Assembly: GCF_016429255.1 (NCBI RefSeq)
Contig: NZ_JAELUG010000002.1
Location: 1 to 64,000 of the forward strand
Source of the DNA: Rhizobium sp. ASV8
GTDB taxonomy: Bacteria > Pseudomonadota > Alphaproteobacteria > Rhizobiales > Rhizobiaceae
DNA: 64,000 bases
Reading direction: 5' to 3'
Each line of letters begins with the position of its first letter. Position 1 is the stretch's first letter. The position numbers were made by a program, and so were the translations under genes. Below, piece by piece: positions 51,651-60,906 of the stretch. The notes under the pieces were generated by a model. It was not told the origin of the DNA, searched no databases, and saw only the letters and a list, made by a program, of their open reading frames with translations.

Positions 51651-52600
51651 TCCGATTTCTTACCCAGCGCCTGATCTTTGGCGCGGGCGTCCTTCTGATG
51701 CTCTCCGCCTTCGTGTTCTTTCTGTTCTTCGTCGCACCGGGCGACCCCGCCCGCATGATCGCCGGCGACAAAGCGACCGAGAGCCAGCTCGAACAGATCC
51801 GCAAGAATCTCGGTGTCGACCGGCCGATCATCGTGCAATACGGCGCCTTCATGCAGAAGGCACTGTCAGGCGACCTCGGCTTTTCCTACCGCAACCAGCA
51901 GCCGGTCGCGCCGATCATCGTTCGACGAATTCCCGTGACCCTCTCTCTCGTTCTGGGTGGGGCGCTGCTCTGGCTCGCCATCGGCATCCCGATGGGGATC
52001 ATGTCGGCACGATATGCCGGCGGCCTGCGCGACCGCATCGGGCAAGCCTTCATCCTCGTAGGTTTGAGCTTTCCGACCTTCGTGCTCGGCATGATGTCGC
52101 TCTATCTCCTTTATTTCATCCCCAAGCAGGCAGGATTCACTCTCTTTCCTCCCGGCGGATACAAGGCGCTGACGACCCAGCCACTGCTTTGGGCATGGCA
52201 TCTCGTCCTGCCCTGGACCACACTCGCTTTGACCATGGCCGCGGTCTATGCCCGGCTGACGCGCGGCCAGATGCTCGATGTGATGGGTGAGGACTATATA
52301 CGCACCGCCCGCGCCAAGGGTCTCAGCGAACGACGCGTGGTCTGGAAACATGGTCTGCGCGCAGTGCTGACGCCGCTTGTCACCCAGCTCGGAGCTGACA
52401 TCGCCATGCTGCTTGGCGGCGTCATCATCATCGAGCAGGTTTACGGGCTGCAGGGCGTGGGAGCGCTCGCCGTTCAGGCCGTCGCCAATCAAGACCGTCC
52501 CATCATCATCGGTGTCGTATTGCTCGGCGGCGTGTTCATCGTCATATCCAATATCGTCGTCGACCTCTTCTATGTGTTGCTCGACCCCCGAGTCCGCTGA
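51647..52600 (+). CDS. Oligopeptide ABC permease (DppB-like)
   Basis: 317-residue inner-membrane permease starting MIRFLTQRLIFGAGVLLMLSAFVFFLFFVAPGDPARMI, the DppB pattern. The coupling loop GQMLDVMGEDYIRTARAKGLSERRVVWKHGLR is present. The gene overlaps its partner by 4 nt and is followed after 12 nt by a peptidase gene, which supports peptides as the cargo. Confidence 0.93.
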   Translation: MIRFLTQRLIFGAGVLLMLSAFVFFLFFVAPGDPARMIAGDKATESQLEQIRKNLGVDRPIIVQYGAFMQKALSGDLGFSYRNQQPVAPIIVRRIPVTLSLVLGGALLWLAIGIPMGIMSARYAGGLRDRIGQAFILVGLSFPTFVLGMMSLYLLYFIPKQAGFTLFPPGGYKALTTQPLLWAWHLVLPWTTLALTMAAVYARLTRGQMLDVMGEDYIRTARAKGLSERRVVWKHGLRAVLTPLVTQLGADIAMLLGGVIIIEQVYGLQGVGALAVQAVANQDRPIIIGVVLLGGVFIVISNIVVDLFYVLLDPRVR

Positions 52601-52612
52601 GAGAACATCATC

Positions 52613-53914
52613 ATGATCGTTTCCGAATACACCATCCCCGGAATGCATATCCGCGATCACGTCCTCACCATGCCGCTCGACTGGTCCGCCCCATCGGGCA
52701 AGACCATCGAGTTTTTCGCGCGCGAGGTGGTCGATCCCGTCCGCAAGGCCGAAACACTTCCGGTCCTCTGCTTCCTGCAAGGCGGCCCCGGCGGCAAATC
52801 ACCCCGCCCAACACGCGGCGGGCCTTCATGGCTGGCCGAGGCCTTGAAAACGCATCGTGTCATCCTGCCGGACCAGCGCGGCACAGGACGCTCCACTCCG
52901 GTCGACACGGCGACGATCAGCCAGCTCGACGGTGAAGCAGGCGCGGACTATCTCGCCTGCTTCCGCGCGGATTCCATCGTCAAGGATCTGGAGCATTTCC
53001 GCAAAACGGTGCTTGACGGCCGCCGCTGGCGAACGCTTGGCCAGAGCTATGGCGGGTTTATTACCCTCACCTATCTCAGCCAGGCACCCGAGGGCCTGTC
53101 CGCCTGCTATATCGCCGGCGGCATTCCCAGCCTCACGCCTGACGCCGACGAGGTCTATCGCCACACCTATCCCCGCGTGCGGGCCAAGAATGCCGCTTAC
53201 TACAGGCGCTATCCGGGCGACGTCGCGCTCGTCGGCAAGATCGCCGATTGCATCGATGGCAATGATATCCGCCTGCCTGATGGCGACCGGTTGACGGTGC
53301 GCCGCCTTCAGACCGTCGGCCTCGATTTTGGCATGGCGCATGGCTTCGAGAACATTCACTGGTTGGTGGACGAGGCCTTTGCGAACAGCGGGCAAGACAG
53401 ACTTTCAGACCATTTCCTGGCCTCGGTGATGAACCTGACCTCCTATCATAGCGGCCCGCTTTTTGCTGCTATCCATGAGGCAATCTATGGCGAGGGTGAC
53501 GGCGCGACGGCCTGGTCTGCCGAACGCTTGCGGGCAGACTTCCCCGAATTCGATCCTGCCGCCCGGCCTTTGCTGTTTACTGGCGAGATGATCTATCCGT
53601 GGATGTTCGCGGAGATCTCCTCCCTCAAGCCGTTCAGGGCGGCTGCCGAAGCGCTGGCTCACCGCCCGCATCACAGCGTGCTCTACGATCACGATCGTCT
53701 CGCCGCCAACGAAATCCCGATCGCTGCGGCGATCTATCATGACGACATGTATGTCGATGCCGGCCTTTCGCTGCAAACCGCTCGCGCAGTCGGCAATCTG
53801 GATTTCTGGATCACCAATGAATTCGAGCATGACGGCATTCGCCAGTCGGCATCGGTGTTCGAACGGCTGGCCGCCCTTGTCGCCGAAAAAGGCGGGCCGC
53901 TTGCGGCAGAATGA
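52613..53914 (+). CDS. Proline iminopeptidase-like alpha/beta hydrolase (peptidase S33)
   Basis: 433-residue cytoplasmic peptidase of the prolyl-aminopeptidase type. Family motifs: LQGGPGGKSPRP (oxyanion loop), PDQRGTGRS, and the nucleophile elbow GQSYGG with Ser145. The length fits the larger S33 prolyl aminopeptidases. It removes N-terminal proline or hydroxyproline from peptides. Position directly after a peptide importer and before an Xaa-Pro aminopeptidase gene indicates that imported peptides are degraded here. Confidence 0.88.
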   Translation: MIVSEYTIPGMHIRDHVLTMPLDWSAPSGKTIEFFAREVVDPVRKAETLPVLCFLQGGPGGKSPRPTRGGPSWLAEALKTHRVILPDQRGTGRSTPVDTATISQLDGEAGADYLACFRADSIVKDLEHFRKTVLDGRRWRTLGQSYGGFITLTYLSQAPEGLSACYIAGGIPSLTPDADEVYRHTYPRVRAKNAAYYRRYPGDVALVGKIADCIDGNDIRLPDGDRLTVRRLQTVGLDFGMAHGFENIHWLVDEAFANSGQDRLSDHFLASVMNLTSYHSGPLFAAIHEAIYGEGDGATAWSAERLRADFPEFDPAARPLLFTGEMIYPWMFAEISSLKPFRAAAEALAHRPHHSVLYDHDRLAANEIPIAAAIYHDDMYVDAGLSLQTARAVGNLDFWITNEFEHDGIRQSASVFERLAALVAEKGGPLAAE

Positions 53915-53928
53915 TTGTGGGGATGACG

Positions 53929-55725
53929 ATGAGCAGAACTGATAATACCAGCAAGCTTGCCAATGTGCGCTCCTGGCTTGCGCGGGCGAAGCTGGACGGC
54001 CTGATTGTCCCGCGAACGGACGCCCACCAGAGCGAAGTCACGGCAGAGCATGACAATTGCCTGGAATATATCAGCGGCTTTACCGGCTCCGCCGGTCTGG
54101 CGCTCGTGCAGCCGGAGCAGGCGCTGATCTTTGTCGACGGACGCTATCAGGTGCAGGTGCGCAATGAGGTGGATCTATCCGCCTTTGCCGTACACCACCT
54201 CCATGACGACCCGCTCGATCTCTGGCTGAAGCGCCATGGAAAGCCCGGCTGGCGGATCGGCATTCACACCCTGCTGATCAGCGGCGCCCTCTATGAAAGG
54301 CTGCTGGCGGGATGCAAAGCGGCGGGCGTCGAACTGATCGCGCTCGACGCCGATCCCTTCGACGACATATGGATTGACCGGCCGCCTCGTCCGGTCGGCC
54401 TCATCCGGGCGATGCCGCCTGCTGTTTCCGGCGAGACATCCGCCAGCAAGCGCAACCGGATCGCAAGCAAGCTGAAGGCGTTGGGTGCGGACCAGCTTAT
54501 AGAAACCTCGCCCGACAATATCGCATGGCTCCTGAATGTGCGCGGTTCGGATGTCGCCATGGACCCGGTGCCGCATTCCTTTCTGTTGCTCGATGCCGAC
54601 AATCAAGCGCAATGGTTCGTGGATCATCGCAAGCTCGGCAACGATCGCGCTGCCTTCGAATTGTCCGATGTCACGATCGCCGATCCCTCTGATTTTCTCG
54701 GGGCTGTCGGAAAGACGGCGGCGGGCAAGACGACGCTAATCGACCCCGACTTTGCGCCGCAGGCGGTCCGTGCCCGTATTAAGACGGCTGGCGGCCAGAC
54801 GATTGAGCAAACGAGCCTTCTCGCAAGCGCCAAGGCCACCAAGAATGTCACGGAGTTGGAAGGCTTTCGCGCCTGCCATGTCGAGGACGGGATTGCACTT
54901 ACCAATTTCCTGGCCTGGCTCGACAGCGAATGGCCTCGCCGGCAAGCGGCGGATCTGCCTTTGACGGAACTGGACGCAGAGGAGCAGCTGATTGCCTTTC
55001 GCGCCAGACACGCCGGCTATTTCGAACCGAGCTTCCGCACGATTTCGGCCGCCGGCGGCAATGCGGCCATGTGCCATTATCACGCCCAACCCGACACGAA
55101 CGCCGCCATTGAAGAGAACAGCTTCTACCTGATCGATTCCGGCGGCCAGTATGCCAACGGAACGACGGATGTGACACGCACCGTTCTATTCGGCGAGGCC
55201 AACGATGAAATGCGCGAAACCTATACCGCGGTCCTGAAGGGTTTCATCTCGCTGCTGACCGCGCGCTTCCCGCTTGGCACTCAGGGACATCAGCTCGATG
55301 CGCTGGCGCGTCGCCCGCTATGGGACATGGGGCTCGACTACGACCACGGAACGGGACATGGCGTCGGCCATAATCTGCTCATCCATGAATATCCGCATCG
55401 TTTTGCGAAAAAGCCCAATCTTCACAATCTGGAACCCGGCACGATCATGACCGTCGAGCCCGGCTATTACAAAGCGGACGTCTTTGGAATCCGGATCGAG
55501 AACCAGGTAGAGGTCGTCGCCGACAGACCGGGCTTCTGCCGCTTCGATAGTCTGACGCTGGCACCTATCGATCTCCGCATGGCCAAGCTCGACAGTCTGA
55601 CGGCGGCGGAAATCGCGTTTCTTAACGATTACCACGCGCAAGTCCGCACGGCGCTTTTGGACAGGGTCGACGGGGAGACCCGGTCCTATCTGCTCTGGCA
55701 TACGCGGCCGATCGCAGAGCGCTGA
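53929..55725 (+). CDS. Xaa-Pro aminopeptidase (aminopeptidase P, M24B)
   Basis: 598-residue cytoplasmic metallopeptidase that cleaves X-Pro bonds at peptide N-termini. Two creatinase-like N-terminal domains (about 1-300) precede the pita-bread domain, whose metal ligands are visible: Asp in LIDSGGQYANGTTDVTRTV (two), His in GTGHGVGHNLLIHEYP, Glu in MTVEPGYY and Glu in IRIENQVEV. ATG 53929 has GGGG 6 nt upstream; 53911, overlapping the previous stop, is possible. Together with the S33 enzyme it would strip proline-rich peptides from both registers. Confidence 0.92.
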   Translation: MSRTDNTSKLANVRSWLARAKLDGLIVPRTDAHQSEVTAEHDNCLEYISGFTGSAGLALVQPEQALIFVDGRYQVQVRNEVDLSAFAVHHLHDDPLDLWLKRHGKPGWRIGIHTLLISGALYERLLAGCKAAGVELIALDADPFDDIWIDRPPRPVGLIRAMPPAVSGETSASKRNRIASKLKALGADQLIETSPDNIAWLLNVRGSDVAMDPVPHSFLLLDADNQAQWFVDHRKLGNDRAAFELSDVTIADPSDFLGAVGKTAAGKTTLIDPDFAPQAVRARIKTAGGQTIEQTSLLASAKATKNVTELEGFRACHVEDGIALTNFLAWLDSEWPRRQAADLPLTELDAEEQLIAFRARHAGYFEPSFRTISAAGGNAAMCHYHAQPDTNAAIEENSFYLIDSGGQYANGTTDVTRTVLFGEANDEMRETYTAVLKGFISLLTARFPLGTQGHQLDALARRPLWDMGLDYDHGTGHGVGHNLLIHEYPHRFAKKPNLHNLEPGTIMTVEPGYYKADVFGIRIENQVEVVADRPGFCRFDSLTLAPIDLRMAKLDSLTAAEIAFLNDYHAQVRTALLDRVDGETRSYLLWHTRPIAER

Positions 55726-55736
55726 AACGCTCAATT

Positions 55737-55772
55737 GCCGTCCGACGCAGAGTTCATCCGCGTCGGACCGGC
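55737..55772. terminator. Terminator between convergent M24 and AcnX genes
   Basis: TCCGACGC (55741-55748) and GCGTCGGA (55760-55767) form a perfect 8-bp stem, extended by GCCG/CCGGC with one bulge. On the plus strand a run of six T follows a few bases later (55782-55787). Confidence 0.7.
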
Positions 55773-55788
55773 TTCACCTGCTTTTTTG

Positions 55789-57477
55789 TCAGATCCAGTT
55801 CGGCAAGCCGGCCGGAACACGTCCAGTCACCGCTGCCTCCACACAGTTGGCAAGGCTGCCGAAGCGTACGACGCGCCCACTGAGGCCTGGTCCGTAATGT
55901 GCATACTTGCCCGAATTGGTCATGACCGCGCGTGTTCCGGGCGGAAAGACCGGCTCGGAGATGGAGCACCAGCAGAGATCCGGCAGAACCTGCACGCCGC
56001 TGTCGCGCAACCTTCCGAGCGTCCCATCGGTCTCGGCAGCGGCAATGACGTCGCGCCCGGCCGTGACGATGACCATCACTCCCGGCAGACGATGCCGACC
56101 CGAAAATGCGTCTGCAAGTGCACGGCACTCGTCAAGCGAGGCGTGTGGACTGCCGATGGCGACGAGCTCGACCTCTTCCGGTCCTTCGTTCAGCATCTTC
56201 CAGGCGGCAGCCATGTCCGCGCGCGTAATGATGCGGCGATCCGCATTGGGATGCTCGGCGTCGGCCGCCTCCGGCGTTGCACCCTCGACATGCAGCATAG
56301 GCGCTGCAGACGTCGTGCCGAAAGCGGCGCAAAGCGCCTTCAGATCGTCGCGGGACGGGCTTCCCGCAGCAAGGCCGCGCAGCAGCGGAATGCGATCCGG
56401 CGAAGCCTTGCCGGCGAGATATCCGATCAGCGGCCAGAAGGCATCGTCGCGACCTTCGGGCAGCTCGACGTCGAGGATACGGGTCGCCTTGCGATTTTCA
56501 TCCAGGTACACGCCGGAAAGCGGAGCGCGACCCGTCAAGGCGATGCAAAGATCGAGGAAATCGGGATGCTTGGCCGTGCGTGCGCCAAGAACACTGTTGG
56601 CGAAAATGACTGCGTTTGATTCAGCCCAGCCGATCGCCTCGCCGGCGCCCGGCGCGCTGTCGAGCAGATAGGGCGAACAGGTAAAAGTCGGGCGGCAGCC
56701 CATGCGCACATAGGCGTCCGCCAGCCGCGCGGCCGGATCGCCGAAATCCTCCGGCACGCCTTGCGCGCGCCAGTTGGCGCGATCGACAGAAATGGCGTTC
56801 ATGGTCGTGGGCACGCGTACGCGCCCGCCAAGCTCGGCCATCTTTTCCGCAAAGGTCAGATTGGCCGGGCTTGCATAGATACATCCGTCGATATGGGCCT
56901 GCGTGACATCGATCAGATAGGCCGCACCTTGCTGTGCCGCCATGGCAGTCAATATCCGCATGGCTTGTGCAACTGCAACGCCTTCGCCGCCCTCGAGCAT
57001 GGACCGGTCCGCCTCCGTCAAGGACAGCGTCGAAGTGGCAGGCGGCAGAAGGGAGATTGCTTCGCCATCCGCCACAACGGCGGCGGCTTCGATCCGGATG
57101 GTCTTTGCCTGTGACAGGCGCGCAAAGACTTCAGGCTGAAGCCGCACGACCGGCAATTGCTTGCCGAACATTTCGGCAGCGACAAGCGCGCCGAGCGTCA
57201 GCACATCCTCGGCCTCGCAAAAAATCAGAGCAGCCGGCGCGCGGCCCGTCAGTGCCAGATCGAGCAGCACGCCGGATCCGGTGCAGGAGCCCCGGCTCGA
57301 CGGCATCATCAACACTGCACCGGTCAGACATTCGCCATGCAAGGGATGATGAATATCGATCACCTTGCCGGTGGCGGGATCGACCCCGCCCCAGAAGCTG
57401 AGCGCCTCCTGTGTGGCGATGACACGGCCTTCTGTCGTGCCTCCCATGATGCTGCGAGCAGGTGCCGTGTGGTTCAT
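55789..57477 (-). CDS. AcnX-type dehydratase, probable cis-3-hydroxy-L-proline dehydratase
   Basis: 562-residue aconitase-superfamily protein in which the small swivel domain (about 1-130, [30 protein letters not shown]) is fused ahead of the large catalytic domain ([14 protein letters not shown] onward). Candidate Fe-S cysteines are in [20 protein letters not shown] and LPDLCWCS. Proteobacterial AcnX enzymes include cis-3-hydroxy-L-proline dehydratase, which forms delta1-pyrroline-2-carboxylate. A reductase for that product is encoded at 63599. Last gene of the amino-acid importer operon. Activity inferred from family plus context. Confidence 0.86.
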   Translation of the reverse strand: MNHTAPARSIMGGTTEGRVIATQEALSFWGGVDPATGKVIDIHHPLHGECLTGAVLMMPSSRGSCTGSGVLLDLALTGRAPAALIFCEAEDVLTLGALVAAEMFGKQLPVVRLQPEVFARLSQAKTIRIEAAAVVADGEAISLLPPATSTLSLTEADRSMLEGGEGVAVAQAMRILTAMAAQQGAAYLIDVTQAHIDGCIYASPANLTFAEKMAELGGRVRVPTTMNAISVDRANWRAQGVPEDFGDPAARLADAYVRMGCRPTFTCSPYLLDSAPGAGEAIGWAESNAVIFANSVLGARTAKHPDFLDLCIALTGRAPLSGVYLDENRKATRILDVELPEGRDDAFWPLIGYLAGKASPDRIPLLRGLAAGSPSRDDLKALCAAFGTTSAAPMLHVEGATPEAADAEHPNADRRIITRADMAAAWKMLNEGPEEVELVAIGSPHASLDECRALADAFSGRHRLPGVMVIVTAGRDVIAAAETDGTLGRLRDSGVQVLPDLCWCSISEPVFPPGTRAVMTNSGKYAHYGPGLSGRVVRFGSLANCVEAAVTGRVPAGLPNWI

Positions 57478-57549
57478 GTCATTTAGTCCATGTGCAAGCG
57501 GGTCATGCTCGCCGATGAAAAGAAGGGGAGCGTGACCTTGCGGTTTCCG

Positions 57550-58791
57550 TCAGAAGCGTTGTGGCGAAAATGGCGTGAGATCGATAGGTGGAGCTTGCTC
57601 CGTCAGGAGGTCGGCAACGATGCGCGCCGTGCCGGCAGACTGGGTCAAGCCGAGATGGCCGTGACCAAAGGCATAGATCACATCCGGTGTCGCTCGCGCG
57701 CGGCCGATCGCGGGCAGGCTGTCCGGCAGCGACGGCCGGAACCCCATCCATTGCTTTCCTCCCTCCGGATTAAGTCCGGTCAGGAAGGCGCGGGCCTTCT
57801 GCAGCATGGCTTCGGATCGTTTGAAGTTCGGCGGCAGCGCCAGTCCGCCCAACTCCACGGCACCACCGACGCGAATGCCCGTCGAGAGCCTGCTGACGAC
57901 GAAGCCATGGCCCCCGAAAGTTACCTGCGTACGCAGATCGAAGGCATTGGATGGAAGCGTCGTGTTGTAGCCACGTTCGGTTTCGAGCGGGATGCGCTCA
58001 CCAAGCGATTTGGCGATCCGGTGCGAAAAGGCGCCCGCGGCCAGAACGACTTTGCCGGCCTGGAGCGACTTTCCGTCCGCTGCGACCACATCGACCCCAT
58101 TAGAGATCGCGCGAAGCGACGCAATCTCGGCGCTTTCAATAATACCGCCCCGGCTGCGGAAATGCTCGGCCAGTGCCAGCGTGTAAAGCTTGGGGTCGGC
58201 AATGGAATACCAGCCGGGCGTGAAGGTGCCGAGCACGAAGCGCGATGCCAGTCCCGGCTGGATCGCAGCCATCTCGCCGGCCTTCACGTGCCGGAATTCG
58301 ATGCCGTGTTTGCGGCGAACCTCCCAGCCGGGCAACGAAGCGCGGAATTCCGCGTCGCTTTCATAGACCTGGAGATTGCCCTCCTTGCGTAGCATGGAGA
58401 ATGTGTCCGTAGCGGCAAGGAAGGGTTCAAGCTCCGCCTTGGCAAGATCCATCAGGCTTGTCTGGGCGGCCGTCGAGTGGGCAACGCGCGAAGGCTGACA
58501 AGCCCGCCAGAAGCGAAACATCCAGGGCGCGATCTGTAGTGCATAGGCAGGCGGCACAGAAAGCGGCCCGAGCGGATCAAGCAGCCATTTCGGCGCCTTC
58601 TTCAGAATGCCGGGCGAGGCAAGCGGCAGGATATCCGTGAAGGCGAAGGCACCGGCATTGCCGGCAGAAGCGCCGGCGGCAGGTCCCTCGCGGTCGACGA
58701 CCATGACATTCAAGCCGCGCGACTGTGCCGCGATCGCAGCGGAAAGGCCGACGACGCCGGCCCCGATGACGATAACATCCGGCCTCGACAT
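57550..58791 (-). CDS. FAD-dependent D-amino acid dehydrogenase, probable D-hydroxyproline oxidase
   Basis: 413-residue DadA-like flavoprotein. The FAD-binding VIVIGAGVVGLSAAIAAQSRG lies at residues 6-26, and the C-terminal PSLPDSLPAIGRA ... YAFGHGHLGLTQSAGTA motif is typical. With an epimerase in the region, it would oxidise cis-4-hydroxy-D-proline to delta1-pyrroline-4-hydroxy-2-carboxylate, passing electrons to the membrane. Its ATG overlaps the ATPase stop (TGATG), so it is coupled to the amino-acid importer. Confidence 0.88.
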   Translation of the reverse strand: MSRPDVIVIGAGVVGLSAAIAAQSRGLNVMVVDREGPAAGASAGNAGAFAFTDILPLASPGILKKAPKWLLDPLGPLSVPPAYALQIAPWMFRFWRACQPSRVAHSTAAQTSLMDLAKAELEPFLAATDTFSMLRKEGNLQVYESDAEFRASLPGWEVRRKHGIEFRHVKAGEMAAIQPGLASRFVLGTFTPGWYSIADPKLYTLALAEHFRSRGGIIESAEIASLRAISNGVDVVAADGKSLQAGKVVLAAGAFSHRIAKSLGERIPLETERGYNTTLPSNAFDLRTQVTFGGHGFVVSRLSTGIRVGGAVELGGLALPPNFKRSEAMLQKARAFLTGLNPEGGKQWMGFRPSLPDSLPAIGRARATPDVIYAFGHGHLGLTQSAGTARIVADLLTEQAPPIDLTPFSPQRF

Positions 58792-59513
58792 CAACGCACG
58801 CTCGCGAGGAATTTCTGCGTTTCCGGATGCTGCGGCGCACCGAAGATCTGCTCCGGCTTGCCGATCTCGGCCATGACGCCCTGATGGAAATAGGCAACGC
58901 GATCCGAGACGTCGCGGGCGAACGCCATTTCATGCGTCACGCAGATCATGGTCATTCCTTCCTCCGCCAGCATCTTCAGCGTGTCCAGCACTTCTCCGAC
59001 CAGCATGGGGTCGAGTGCGGACGTCACTTCGTCAAACAGCATATATTCCGGCGACATGGCAAGCGCTCTTGCAATCGCCATGCGCTGCTGCTGACCACCC
59101 GACATCCGCGTCGGATAGACCGAGAGCTTTTCGGCAAGGCCGACATGCGTGAGCTGCTTGACCGCCATCTCCTCGGCCTGCTGCCGGCTGATGCCGAGCA
59201 CTTTGCGCGGCGCCAGCATGACGTTTTCCAGAACGGTGAGATGCGGGAAGGCGTTCCATTGCTGGAAGACGATGCCAACCTTGCGGCGCAGCTTGTTAAG
59301 GTCGGTCGACTTCGCATGCACCTCCGTGCCGTCGATGCGGATGCGGCCGGAATCGATGGGCTCCAGACCGTTGATGCAGGTCAGGAGGGTCGACTTGCCG
59401 GAACCCGAGCCGCCGATAATGGTGACCACCTCGCCCTTGTTGACGGTGAGGTTGATCCCCTTCAGCACTTCGAGCTGGCCGAAGGACTTGCGGACATTTT
59501 CGATCTCAATCAT
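58791..59513 (-). CDS. Amino-acid ABC transporter ATPase (GlnQ/HisP type)
   Basis: 240-residue ATPase of the polar-amino-acid family: Walker A GGSGSGKST near residue 35, Q-loop FQQWNAFPHLTVLENV, signature MSGGQQQRMAIARAL and Walker B YMLFDEVTSALDP. ATG 59513 begins the conserved MIEIENVRKSFG; it overlaps the end of the permease gene. In-frame sequence upstream of it belongs to that permease gene. Confidence 0.94.
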   Translation of the reverse strand: MIEIENVRKSFGQLEVLKGINLTVNKGEVVTIIGGSGSGKSTLLTCINGLEPIDSGRIRIDGTEVHAKSTDLNKLRRKVGIVFQQWNAFPHLTVLENVMLAPRKVLGISRQQAEEMAVKQLTHVGLAEKLSVYPTRMSGGQQQRMAIARALAMSPEYMLFDEVTSALDPMLVGEVLDTLKMLAEEGMTMICVTHEMAFARDVSDRVAYFHQGVMAEIGKPEQIFGAPQHPETQKFLASVR

Positions 59514-60159
59514 TGGGGGACCACCGTTTTTCGAGATAACCGCCAAGGCGGGCGATCGGGAAGCTGATGATGAAGTAGATGACGCCGCAGATCGTCAGGA
59601 TCAGCAGCGGCTCGTGCAGGCGGGTTACCAGTACCTGCGAAGCGCGCAGCAGCTCGATCAGTCCCAGCCACAGGACCAGCGCTGAATCCTTCATGACGCC
59701 GAGCGAAAGACCGATCCAGGAAGGCAGTGCGACGCGCGTGGCAAGCGGCGCCACGATGTAGCACATATCCTGCCGCCAGCTCATGCCAAGCGAGCGAGCG
59801 GCGCGGCGGGTACTTGGCGGAACAGCGGCAATACCGCCGCGCACGATTTCGGTGCAATAGGCAGCTGTATAGAGCGACAGCACCACGCAGGACGTGGTGA
59901 ACGGTGCCCAGCCGAGCTTCAGGATCGCCTGCAGCGCATTGCCGAGAACCAGCTGAATGAGCAGCGGCACCGAACGAAACACGTCGAGCAGGAAGGTCAG
60001 CGGCGCCGACCAGATCGGGCCGGCCTGGACGCGGATCACTCCGAAGACGACGCCGAGGATCGTGCCTGCGGCAACGGATACGCCCGTGACCACGAGCGTC
60101 ATCCAGGCGCCCTTGGCGAGGAAAAGGAGGTCATTCCAGGTGAGTGCAGTATCGAACAT
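59506..60159 (-). CDS. Amino-acid ABC permease (HisM/GlnP type), second
   Basis: 217-residue permease with about five membrane helices and the coupling loop GIAAVPPSTRRAARSLGMSWRQDMCYIVAPLATR. A GAGGGGTGAGAG stretch precedes the ATG. It overlaps the ATPase start by 8 nt and lies 12 nt after the partner permease. The two permeases form a heterodimer. Confidence 0.93.
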   Translation of the reverse strand: MFDTALTWNDLLFLAKGAWMTLVVTGVSVAAGTILGVVFGVIRVQAGPIWSAPLTFLLDVFRSVPLLIQLVLGNALQAILKLGWAPFTTSCVVLSLYTAAYCTEIVRGGIAAVPPSTRRAARSLGMSWRQDMCYIVAPLATRVALPSWIGLSLGVMKDSALVLWLGLIELLRASQVLVTRLHEPLLILTICGVIYFIISFPIARLGGYLEKRWSPND

Positions 60160-60171
60160 CTCTCACCCCTC

Positions 60172-60837
60172 TCAGTAGCGGAACATGCGCCAGGCGGCGA
60201 GCCGGGCTAGGAGCGTGACGAGCTTGGCGATCAGATAGTAGATCACCGCGGCCAGCGCGAAGAATTCGAAGGTACGGAACGAACGCGCATTGAGTTCCTG
60301 CGTGACCCCCGCGAGATCGGTGTTCATGCCGACGGTCACGCCGAGCGACGTCATCAGGATCGCCCAGACCATCTGGTTGGTGATCGGCAGGAAGGCGATG
60401 CGCAGCATCTGCGGCAGAACGATCAACCGGAAGGCCTGCAGCGACGTCATGCCGAGGGAACGGCCGGCGCGCGTCTGCGTATCGGGAATTGCCTTCAGCG
60501 CCCCGCGGAAGTTCTCGGCGAGATAACCGGCATTGTTGAAGGCGATACCAACAAGCAGCGCCGTAAATGGGCTGAGGTGGATGCCGAAATTACCGAGCCC
60601 GAAATGGGCCATGTAAATCTGAAAGAGCGCCGGCGTATTGCGGGCGATTTCCACCCAGGTCGAAGCGATGCCGGAAAGCACGCGGTTGCCGGTAAGCCTG
60701 AAAAGCGTGAGCACCAGCGCGCAGACAAGGCCGATCGCCATCGACATAACAGCAATCTGCAGGGTGACCACCGCGCCATCGAGCAGCTGCGGCAACACCT
60801 TGAAGGCCTGGTTCCAGTGGAAGGTGTAGCTGAACAT
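60172..60837 (-). CDS. Amino-acid ABC permease (HisQ/GlnP type), first
   Basis: 221-residue permease; helices begin near residue 18 (DGAVVTLQIAVMSMAIGLVCALVLTLFRLTG). The loop FRGALKAIPDTQTRAGRSLGMTSLQAFRLIVLPQMLR is the coupling element. GGTGG precedes the ATG. It is separated from the binding-protein gene by a 14-bp stem-loop. Confidence 0.93.
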   Translation of the reverse strand: MFSYTFHWNQAFKVLPQLLDGAVVTLQIAVMSMAIGLVCALVLTLFRLTGNRVLSGIASTWVEIARNTPALFQIYMAHFGLGNFGIHLSPFTALLVGIAFNNAGYLAENFRGALKAIPDTQTRAGRSLGMTSLQAFRLIVLPQMLRIAFLPITNQMVWAILMTSLGVTVGMNTDLAGVTQELNARSFRTFEFFALAAVIYYLIAKLVTLLARLAAWRMFRY

Positions 60838-60861
60838 GAACGTCCACCTTTCGGAAGGTCA

Positions 60862-60890
60862 AACGGCGTGGCCATCATGGCCACGCCGTT
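60862..60890 (-). other. Perfect 14-bp stem-loop after the amino-acid binding-protein gene
   Basis: AACGGCGTGGCCAT (60862-60875) and its exact complement (60877-60890) are separated by one base, so the real loop is formed by the innermost pairs. It begins 17 nt after the binding-protein stop and ends 25 nt before the permease start. No T-tract on the minus strand. Confidence 0.7.
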
Positions 60891-60906
60891 GTTGAAATCG
60901 ATCCGA

